44,058 bases of DNA, taken from the NCBI GenBank assembly GCA_910588825.1, contig CAJURF010000025.1, positions 1 to 44,058 of the forward strand. The letters are read 5' to 3'. Positions 16,153 through 22,019 of this stretch are shown one piece after another. Source of the DNA: an uncultured Lachnospiraceae bacterium (lineage in GTDB: Bacteria > Bacillota > Clostridia > Lachnospirales > Lachnospiraceae). The translations under genes and the position numbers were made by a program. A model generated the notes under the pieces. The model was not told where the DNA came from and ran no database searches. It saw nothing but the letters and a program-made list of their open reading frames with translations. Numbering within the stretch: position 1 is the first letter of the stretch; each line of letters opens with the position of its first letter.

Positions 16153-16965
16153 TTATTGGTCTTTCCGTATGGGTCCGATTTTCCCCTGGCGGTAAGCTTT
16201 GTTATATTTTCTGCAGCAGCGGTCACGGTCCATGAGCACATCTACAGCCAGCGCAGTTGCGGACACGTCCCTGTTGGATGGGTCGATGATGGCGCTGTCC
16301 ATTCCTGCAGACATGGCCAATGCCAGGAAGTTCAGGTTGATTGCCTTGCGAAAGGGCATTCCAAAGGATATATTGGACAGCCCTGATGTGGTGAGTACCG
16401 TGGGGTATTTCTCCTTGATCAGACGGATCGCATCCATAAATACGATCATGCTGTCATGTACTGCAGACACTGCCATCACCAGGGGATCTATTAAAATCCG
16501 TTCCGGGGTGATTCCAAAGCCGGCAGCCTTTTCGATGAGTGAAAAGGCGATTGCAGCCTTCTTCTCTGCGGTATAAGGGATTCCGTTATCGTCACAGGTC
16601 AGTGCAATCACTTTCCAGTCCGTTCCCTGTATCAATGGATAGATGACGTCACATTTATCCCCTTCGCCGGAAACGGAATTGATGATGCCGGGCTTTTTCA
16701 CCAGTGGAAACACCTCTTTTAAAATATTGGCGTTGGGGCTGTCAATGCAGATAGGCAGTTCTGATTCGTCCTGCACCACCTCAAGAAGCCATTTCAGAGT
16801 GTCCAGTTCTTTTTCCTGTGCTGTGCCTGCACAGACATCCAGATACTGGGCGCCCGTTTCCGTCTGCATCCGTGCCAGTTTCCGGATGAACGCTTCATCC
16901 CGGCTTTCGATGGCTGCCGCTGCAGATGGTATGGCGCCGTTGATTTTTTCTCCGATAATGATCAT
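16153..16965 (-). CDS. Pterin-binding corrinoid:tetrahydrofolate methyltransferase (MtgA-like)
   Basis: A 270-residue TIM-barrel protein of the dihydropteroate-synthase fold, as in MtgA, AcsE/MtvA and the MetH pterin module. Diagnostic positions are IIGEKING at the N-terminus, YLDVCAG (D43), CIDSPNA (D75-N78), IINSVSGE (N96), LTCDDNGIP and GLSNISFGMP. It would move the methyl group from methyl-Co(III) of the corrinoid protein to tetrahydrofolate, feeding the one-carbon pool. First gene of the long operon: the ATG at 16965 follows AAGGAGGAGAGCAG, with a strong promoter and a probable repressor site at 17003-17046. DHPS itself is ruled out by the missing sulfonamide-binding signatures and by context. 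Confidence 0.93.
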   Translation of the reverse strand: MIIIGEKINGAIPSAAAAIESRDEAFIRKLARMQTETGAQYLDVCAGTAQEKELDTLKWLLEVVQDESELPICIDSPNANILKEVFPLVKKPGIINSVSGEGDKCDVIYPLIQGTDWKVIALTCDDNGIPYTAEKKAAIAFSLIEKAAGFGITPERILIDPLVMAVSAVHDSMIVFMDAIRLIKEKYPTVLTTSGLSNISFGMPFRKAINLNFLALAMSAGMDSAIIDPSNRDVSATALAVDVLMDRDRCCRKYNKAYRQGKIGPIRKDQ

Positions 16966-16993
16966 CTGCTCTCCTCCTTATCTATGCTATTAG

Positions 16994-17046
16994 GTTATAC
17001 AACTTATATGTATTGCTAGTATATACAAGATGAATTTTATTGTCAA
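16994..17046 (-). promoter_or_regulatory. Promoter and candidate HutC/GntR operator of the methyltransferase operon
   Basis: On the minus strand: TTGACA (-35, 17046-17041), 17-bp spacer, TATACT (-10, 17023-17018). An imperfect palindrome CTTATATGTA-N7-TATATACAAG (17003-17029, 8 of 10 pairs) covers the -10 box. A second half-palindrome GTTATACAAC (16994-17003) lies downstream of it. TTGTATA is repeated in the same direction 26 bp apart. GT/TATAC-rich palindromes are typical sites of HutC-type regulators, and such a regulator is encoded immediately upstream. Confidence 0.7.
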
Positions 17047-17152
17047 TACTTTTTGTAAGATATTACCTTTTTAACAGAAATAATCTGTCTATTTTGTGGA
17101 AAATTCATAGATATCACTGTTTGGAGAACAGATTTAGAAGTTTTACAGAAAT

Positions 17153-17201
17153 GAAAAAAGTGTACCATATCCACCTGATCAAATTTGTGATATCGTACAC
17201 T
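17153..17201 (-). terminator. Rho-independent terminator of the corrinoid 2 - gntR unit
   Basis: On the minus strand the arms AGTGTACGATATC (17201-17189) and GATATGGTACACT (17171-17159) pair at 12 of 13 positions and are followed directly by TTTTTT (17158-17153). It begins 13 bases after the gntR stop and separates that short unit from the promoter of the long operon. Confidence 0.85.
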
Positions 17202-17213
17202 GTCCATGATAGA

Positions 17214-17930
17214 TTATTTATTAAAAACAAAGCCTGAAGTGCCCCGGAGCACCCCGTGAGAAGAGATAAGATACCGTTTCGTATAGCCGATACGGCTTCC
17301 TGTCTGGGAAATATCAATGCCGGATATGAGCATGAGAGGTTCATCCTTTTTGCATTTGAGCAGATGCAGAATTTCCTCCGGCGCCGTCACAGCCTGTATG
17401 CGCAGCTGGGTATAATAACTGAAGGAAGACCTTTTTGCATCCGCGGCATCTGGAAAAACTGCAAAGTTGATCTCGTCTTCAATGGAGGGATATCCTTTGT
17501 CATAGGGAACATATTTAATACGGATGCCCAGGAAAAATGTCCCTGAGTAGTCCTCACTGTAAATAGCAATCACCCGGTGGTCAGCCGGAATCCCCAGTGC
17601 CTCCTGTACATCCAGACCCGGTTCTATGATTTTAATGTCCTTAAAACGGCTCACTGCGTTTTCTACATTTTCGGGAAGGGATAGATTGATCACATCTCTG
17701 TGGGGGGTCCCCACAAAATACCCTCTCCGGGGCTTGGAGTAGATTAGTTTTTCCTGTTCCAGCCTTTTTAGTCCTTTGCGGACTGTTTCCCGGCTTGTCT
17801 CATACTGTAAGCACAATTCATTTTCGGAGGGAAGTATCTCACCGGAAACCAATTTCCCATCTATGATCTGGCTGCACAGATCGGAAAAGATTACTTCATA
17901 AATTGGCTTATTTTCTGGCTTATTCTTCAT
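17214..17930 (-). CDS. GntR-family regulator, HutC subfamily
   Basis: A 238-residue regulator. Residues ~9-74 are the GntR winged helix (LPSENELCLQYETSRETVRK, then RGYFVG of the wing); ~95-235 form a UTRA ligand-binding domain as in HutC, NagR/YvoA and PhnF. I start it at the ATG at 17930, which has AGGGAGG five bases upstream, rather than at 17945. It overlaps the end of corrinoid protein 2 by 11 bases. It probably represses the long methyltransferase operon through the palindrome at 17003-17029 and is relieved by the amine substrate or a derivative (inference). Confidence 0.92.
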   Translation of the reverse strand: MKNKPENKPIYEVIFSDLCSQIIDGKLVSGEILPSENELCLQYETSRETVRKGLKRLEQEKLIYSKPRRGYFVGTPHRDVINLSLPENVENAVSRFKDIKIIEPGLDVQEALGIPADHRVIAIYSEDYSGTFFLGIRIKYVPYDKGYPSIEDEINFAVFPDAADAKRSSFSYYTQLRIQAVTAPEEILHLLKCKKDEPLMLISGIDISQTGSRIGYTKRYLISSHGVLRGTSGFVFNK

Positions 17931-18579
17931 GTATCCTCCCTGCATTTACATGCTCATTGCAATATTTTAATGTATCTTCCGGTTCATAGGCCGATGCATC
18001 CGCGTCCATGTTTTTCAGAATATTGTGGTCCACACATCCGCCGCCCAGCAGAATATATACCTGATCCCGCAGACCCGCGGCAGTGATCATCTCTATGGTC
18101 TTTTTCATGGAATCCTGGGCAAAATGCATCATACCGCTGAGCAGTACAAACTGGGGATGATACTGCGCGATAGCGTCAACAAATGCCTGGGGTTTCACAT
18201 CAATTCCCAGGTCAATGACTTCAAAATTATCGGTGATTAAAAGACCCGCCACAATATTTTTTCCGATTTCATGGATATCTTCTTCTACCACTCCAATCAG
18301 GACACGTGCCTTTTTGTACAGGGTCTCTCCCTCTTTTGCCGGAGGGACAAGGATATCCAGTACAGAGCGGTACAGCATCCCGGAAAACATCAAATCTGCG
18401 ATAAAATATTCACCGTCCTCGAACTGCTGCTCCACCTGCTTCAGCCCTTCATTTAGACCCTCTAGGATCTCATGGGGGCTGCGCCCCTCCTCGATCATCT
18501 GTTTCGCGTAATGCTGTGTCTTGTCTTCGTCGATCATTCCCATTGCTTTTACCAAGTCTTCGTACAACAGGTCTTTCAT
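17920..18579 (-). CDS. Corrinoid protein 2 (B12-binding methyl carrier, divergent)
   Basis: A 219-residue second corrinoid protein with the same two-domain build as corrinoid protein 1: cap domain to ~85 (QQFEDGEYFIADLMFSG) and B12-binding domain after it. The DXHXXG motif is D101-I-H103-E-I-G106, but the usual glycine before it is E100 (VVEEDIHEIGKN), and the second element reads LSGMMHFAQ instead of SGVLT. Start ATG at 18579 with AGGGGGA eight bases upstream; the preceding TTG is less likely. It is transcribed with the regulator from its own promoter, apart from the rest of the pathway. It may be an alternative carrier or a methylation/B12-state sensor acting with the regulator (inference). 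Confidence 0.9.
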   Translation of the reverse strand: MKDLLYEDLVKAMGMIDEDKTQHYAKQMIEEGRSPHEILEGLNEGLKQVEQQFEDGEYFIADLMFSGMLYRSVLDILVPPAKEGETLYKKARVLIGVVEEDIHEIGKNIVAGLLITDNFEVIDLGIDVKPQAFVDAIAQYHPQFVLLSGMMHFAQDSMKKTIEMITAAGLRDQVYILLGGGCVDHNILKNMDADASAYEPEDTLKYCNEHVNAGRIHEE

Positions 18580-18627
18580 CAACCAGTCCCCCTTTCCGTG
18601 TAGTTAGAAAAAACAGCTATCAGCATT

Positions 18628-18656
18628 ATGATACATGAGAGATTTTTCATTTTCAA
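18628..18656 (-). promoter_or_regulatory. Promoter of the corrinoid 2 - gntR unit
   Basis: On the minus strand: TTGAAA (-35, 18656-18651), 17-bp spacer, TATCAT (-10, 18633-18628), about 50 bases before the ATG at 18579. No palindrome like the one at 17003-17029 is visible here, so this unit may be under different control. No cobalamin riboswitch is recognisable in the short leader. Confidence 0.6.
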
Positions 18657-18750
18657 GCAATTTTCATAATTTATTTTGCATTTTCCCCAACAAGTTATGC
18701 CGCTTATCAGAAATCCATCCGTGACAAACAGGTAGAACGGGCACAAAAAA

Positions 18751-18789
18751 ATCGGATAGACTCAGTCCTTCAAGTGTGGTACAATCCGA
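18751..18789 (+). promoter_or_regulatory. Promoter with inverted repeat before the toxin-antitoxin pair
   Basis: A -10-like TACAAT (18780-18785) precedes the antitoxin ATG by 31 bases, without a clear -35. ATCGGAT (18751-18757) and ATCCGAT (18783-18789) are perfect inverted repeats that bracket the promoter and overlap the -10. This arrangement suits autoregulation by the antitoxin complex. A run of seven A precedes the left arm, so on the minus strand the same hairpin would look like a terminator. Confidence 0.45.
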
Positions 18790-18816
18790 TTATCAAATAT
18801 TTAAGGATGTGGAGAT

Positions 18817-19056
18817 ATGAGCGACAGAGAACAGGCGATCAGCCTAATCAATCAAATGCCGGACCATAAACTAAAGTATATTGTCCAGGTTCTGACCAGC
18901 ATTAAAAATCTGCTTATTGATGAAGTGCCGCCGGACAGCTGGGACCTGGCAATGATTGCTGAAGCTGAAAGAGAAAACGATGGTACCTCAATTTCTTTTG
19001 AGGAGCTGTTAGAAAAAGAGGGGCTGGCTTATGCCGACATACGAAATCAGACTTGA
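18817..19056 (+). CDS. RelB-like antitoxin
   Basis: A 79-residue acidic protein. Its last third (DGTSISFEELLEKEGL) matches the toxin-binding tail commonly seen in RelB-type antitoxins; the N-terminal part has a hydrophobic helix (LKYIVQVLTSIKNLLI) and no obvious ribbon-helix-helix. It starts behind AAGGATGTGGAG. It overlaps the following toxin gene by 26 bases, the tight coupling usual for type II toxin-antitoxin pairs. It should neutralise the toxin by direct binding and may autoregulate the promoter bracketed by the repeat at 18751-18789. Confidence 0.75.
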   Translation: MSDREQAISLINQMPDHKLKYIVQVLTSIKNLLIDEVPPDSWDLAMIAEAERENDGTSISFEELLEKEGLAYADIRNQT

Positions 19057-19288
19057 AAAAGCAGCACAGAAGTTTCTCAACCGGCAGGATAAAAAGCAGC
19101 GGATAAAACTGTACAGGGCTATTTCTAAACTGCCTGCCGGTACAGATATTAAGCGTCTGCAGGGGCATACTAATCTGTATCGGCTCCGGGTTGGAAATGT
19201 AAGAATTCTGTACTCAATCCATGAAGCAATTAAAATCATCAACATTGAAAATATCGACAACCGCGGAGACGTATATAAAAATCTCTGA
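19031..19288 (+). CDS. relE: RelE/ParE-superfamily toxin
   Basis: An 85-residue basic protein with the RelE fold signature: YEIRLEKAAQKFLNRQDK at the N-terminus, LQGHTNLYRLRVGNVRILYSI in the core strands, and IENIDNRGDVY at the C-terminus. RelE toxins cleave mRNA on the ribosome; ParE relatives poison gyrase. The R-x-R-x-G-x-x-R-x-x-Y pattern fits RelE better. It starts within the antitoxin gene (26-base overlap), and a strong terminator follows 7 bases after the stop, so the pair forms a closed unit. Confidence 0.85.
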   Translation: MPTYEIRLEKAAQKFLNRQDKKQRIKLYRAISKLPAGTDIKRLQGHTNLYRLRVGNVRILYSIHEAIKIINIENIDNRGDVYKNL

Positions 19289-19295
19289 TCTGCAG

Positions 19296-19335
19296 AGAGC
19301 GTAAGACTTTTAAACAGGTCTTACGCTCTTTTTCT
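19296..19335 (+). terminator. Terminator of the toxin-antitoxin operon
   Basis: AGAGCGTAAGAC (19296-19307) pairs perfectly with GTCTTACGCTCT (19318-19329) around a 10-base loop and runs into TTTTT. Classical rho-independent form. Confidence 0.92.
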
Positions 19336-19483
19336 GTTACGCGTTTTTTTAAAAAAGCGTATAGAAATCAGCCTTCCAGCTGCCGGCACCATCTATACTT
19401 TCCCAGCAGTTAAAAAAATACATGCAATAATTCCCCGCAGACTTTCATACAATACATAATAAGAACAAGATTTGGGTATCACC

Positions 19484-19897
19484 ATGAAAAAATATGCCAT
19501 TGCCTTGGTTCTGCCGGGGCTCCTTCTGTGTCTGCTGTGCGGCTGTAAAGTGACCAATCTGAAATCAGAGGAGAAGCAGCCGCTGGAATACACTGTGGTG
19601 AAGGAAGAAGATATCCCGCCGGCCATTGACAGTCTCATTGAGAGCAAAAAGCAGGAGGAATTCCAGATTACGTATCAGGACGGGGCGTATCTTTATCTGC
19701 TGAGGGGCTATGGACGCCAGAAAACAGGGGGATATAGTATTCAGGTGGAGGAACTGATGCTGTCTGCAGAGTCCATTCTTTTTAAGACGTCTCTGATCGG
19801 ACCGTCAAAGGAGGAAGAACCATCCCTGGAGCCTTCCTATCCTTATATTGTTGTGAAGCTGGAATACCGTGAGGCGCCCGTGCAGTTTGAGGGATAG
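19484..19897 (+). CDS. PrcB-like lipoprotein
   Basis: A 137-residue predicted lipoprotein. The signal peptide ends at the lipobox LCGC (C21). The C-terminal half resembles the PrcB_C domain, with the core GGYSIQVEELMLSAESILF and the later PSYPYIVVKLE. PrcB is known from the Treponema PrtP protease complex, but Firmicute homologues have no assigned function. I use the ATG at 19484; a TTG at 19472 is in frame, and neither has a strong ribosome site. It is followed 28 bases later by sipL on the same strand. Surface exposed; role unknown. Confidence 0.75.
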   Translation: MKKYAIALVLPGLLLCLLCGCKVTNLKSEEKQPLEYTVVKEEDIPPAIDSLIESKKQEEFQITYQDGAYLYLLRGYGRQKTGGYSIQVEELMLSAESILFKTSLIGPSKEEEPSLEPSYPYIVVKLEYREAPVQFEG

Positions 19898-19925
19898 AAA
19901 TCGTGTATGAAAAGGAGCGAAACGA

Positions 19926-21488
19926 GTGGAAATTGTAAAAGAAAAAGTGCAGATGCTGCGAGTAAAGAGTAAAGCTGCCAACCAGATCACTTTTGATGAA
20001 GATTACAATGTACCAGATGCCAAGCCGGACATTGGGCGGATGATTCAGAACAAAGGCACCGTCCAGGTGGATGAGGTGAACTTGAATGACAACCAGGCTT
20101 ACGTAAAGGCAAAGCTGGTGGTGGAGCTTCTGTATGTGGAAGAACAGGAGGAGGGGAGAATATGCAGTCTGACAGCCTCACTGCCCATTGAGGAGACCCT
20201 GAATCTGGAGGGAATTGAGAGCGGGGATAAAATGTGTCTGAAATGGGAAATAGAGGACCTGAGCCTTCATGTGATCAATTCCAGGAAACTGAACATAAAA
20301 TCTATTTTATCATTTTTTGCAGTGGTAGATGAGCTGGTGGAACTGGAGCTTCCCACCGGACTGCAGCCGGAAGAGATTTCCATGAAAAAGAAAGTTGTGA
20401 AAGTTCTGGGGCTGTGCATACATAAAAAGGATACGGTACGGATGAAAGAAGAAGTGGCATTGGCTTCCAATAAGCCTAATATTGCACAGGTTCTGTGGAA
20501 TACGGTGGAGGTCCGGGGCCTGGATATCCGGCCGGAGGAAGACCATATTCTGCTGAAAGGGGAGTTGTTCATGTTCCTTTTGTACCGGGGGGATGAGGAC
20601 GGCAATTCTCTCCAGTGGCTGGAACATTCCATTCCTTTTTATCAGGAAGTGGAATGCCAGGGCTGTCGTCTGGAGATGATTCCTAATGTGGAAATGACCA
20701 TGCTTCATCAGCGCCTGGACGTGCAGCCGGATTCCGATGGGGAGGAACGTGTAGTCCAGGTGGACGCAGTCCTGGAACTGGATATACAGATATACAATGA
20801 AGAAGAACATCCCCTTTTGATGGACATTTATACGCCGCTGAAGGAATGTGTGACCAGGGGAAGCCAGGAACCTCTGGACAGCCTTCTGGTGAAGAATTTT
20901 TCTAAGTGCAGGATTGGAGAGCGCATCCAGGTACGGGAAGTCCAGGGGAAAATCCTGCAGATCTGCCACAGTCAGGGCTGTGTGAAAGTGGACAGCACGC
21001 AGACCGTGGAAAATGGGGTACTGGTGGAAGGCGTGGTTTCTGTAAAAGTCCTGTATATTGTCAGTGATGATTCCATGCCGTTTTATTCCATGGAGGCCAT
21101 GGTTCCTTTTTCCCATGTGATTGAGGCGGTGGGCATTGATGAGCACTGTATTTACCATCTCCACACAGACCTGGAACAGCTGTCTACCACCATGGTGGAC
21201 AGCAATGAGATCGAAGTGAAAATTGTTCTGAACCTGAATGCGCTGATTCTGAACCGGCAGCAGGAGTATATTATCCAGGAAATCGAGGAACACCCTCTGA
21301 ATATGGAAAAGATCCAGAGTATGCCCGGGATTACTGTCTATATGGTGCAGCCGGGGGATACACTGTGGGATATTGCCAAATCTTTTTACACTACAGTGGA
21401 AGATATCTGCCAGCTCAATGAGCTGGAGGAACAGGAAGTGCCGCCCTACCGTCCGCTGCTGTTGGTAAAAAGGGTGGAAGAAGAATAA
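19926..21488 (+). CDS. sipL: SipL-like spore protein (SPOCS/DUF3794 domains plus LysM)
   Basis: A 520-residue protein. It has repeated SPOCS (DUF3794) segments, the clearest at residues ~10-150, then ~170-280 and ~310-435, and a C-terminal LysM domain (~470-516) with VQPGDTLWDIAKSFYTT. This architecture is that of Clostridioides difficile SipL, which binds the coat ATPase SpoIVA through its LysM region and is needed for coat attachment around the forespore. It starts with GTG at 19926, behind AAGGAG. Its presence indicates a spore-forming Clostridia. Expression should fall in the mother cell; I did not find a clear sigma-E promoter in the short gap before it. Confidence 0.88.
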   Translation: MEIVKEKVQMLRVKSKAANQITFDEDYNVPDAKPDIGRMIQNKGTVQVDEVNLNDNQAYVKAKLVVELLYVEEQEEGRICSLTASLPIEETLNLEGIESGDKMCLKWEIEDLSLHVINSRKLNIKSILSFFAVVDELVELELPTGLQPEEISMKKKVVKVLGLCIHKKDTVRMKEEVALASNKPNIAQVLWNTVEVRGLDIRPEEDHILLKGELFMFLLYRGDEDGNSLQWLEHSIPFYQEVECQGCRLEMIPNVEMTMLHQRLDVQPDSDGEERVVQVDAVLELDIQIYNEEEHPLLMDIYTPLKECVTRGSQEPLDSLLVKNFSKCRIGERIQVREVQGKILQICHSQGCVKVDSTQTVENGVLVEGVVSVKVLYIVSDDSMPFYSMEAMVPFSHVIEAVGIDEHCIYHLHTDLEQLSTTMVDSNEIEVKIVLNLNALILNRQQEYIIQEIEEHPLNMEKIQSMPGITVYMVQPGDTLWDIAKSFYTTVEDICQLNELEEQEVPPYRPLLLVKRVEEE

Positions 21489-21504
21489 AATCTTGAAGTA
21501 AATA

Positions 21505-21533
21505 CTTGAAGTTTTGCCGCATATGGCTTAAAA
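21505..21533 (+). promoter_or_regulatory. Promoter of the cysteine-rich protein and glgB
   Basis: TTGAAG (-35, 21505-21510), 17-bp spacer, TAAAAT (-10, 21528-21533), 42 bases before the ATG at 21575. It probably also serves glgB, which has no obvious promoter in the 34-base gap. Confidence 0.55.
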
Positions 21534-21574
21534 TATTAATAAAAATACTATTTCAAAATGAAAAGGAAATGATT

Positions 21575-21985
21575 ATGGATACACGAGTAGAGAAGACTTT
21601 GGAAAAACGTAAACAAGGGTATAACTGTGCACAGTCTGTGGCATGTACTTACTGCGATATGGTAGGTGTGGATGAGAAGGTCATGTTCCAGATGACAGAG
21701 GCGCTGGGAAAAGGCATGGGGCGTATGGAGGGAACCTGCGGGGCGGTATCTGCGGCCTGTGTGCTGGCTGGTATGAAGAACAGCACGGGAAATCTGCAGG
21801 CTCCTGATAGTTCCGGCGAGTCCTGTAAACTGTCCGGTGAAATCATTGAGAAATTTATGGAAAAGAACCAGTCTGTGATTTGTAAGGAATTGAAAGGTGT
21901 TCAGACGGGAAAAGCACTGCGTTCCTGTCCTGACTGTATTCAGGATGCAGCGGCTCTGGTGGAAGAAGTTTTATTCAAAGGATAA
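21575..21985 (+). CDS. C_GCAxxG_C_C family (putative redox) protein
   Basis: A 136-residue protein named for its cysteine pattern, all of which is visible: YNCAQSV, then GTCGAVSAACVLAGM (the GCAxxG-like box), SCKLSG and SCPDCIQDA. The spacing suggests metal or redox-disulfide chemistry, but no reaction is established for the family. AAGGA stands 7 bases before the ATG at 21575; earlier in-frame starts at 21506 and 21569 have no suitable site. It lies in front of glgB in an apparent operon; the link between the two is not obvious. Confidence 0.85.
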   Translation: MDTRVEKTLEKRKQGYNCAQSVACTYCDMVGVDEKVMFQMTEALGKGMGRMEGTCGAVSAACVLAGMKNSTGNLQAPDSSGESCKLSGEIIEKFMEKNQSVICKELKGVQTGKALRSCPDCIQDAAALVEEVLFKG

Positions 21986-22019
21986 GGTTTGAAAACTTTT
22001 TGAAACGGGAGAGAAGCGC

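Noticed and set aside
18583..18750. Cobalamin riboswitch before the corrinoid genes
   Set aside because: The leaders are short and I saw no B12-box-like sequence or long pseudoknot-forming region.
20310..21293. 327-codon minus-strand open frame opposite sipL
   Set aside because: Antisense shadow of a recognisable gene, with no family motif or ribosome site; similar shadows opposite glgB and mfd were dropped for the same reason.
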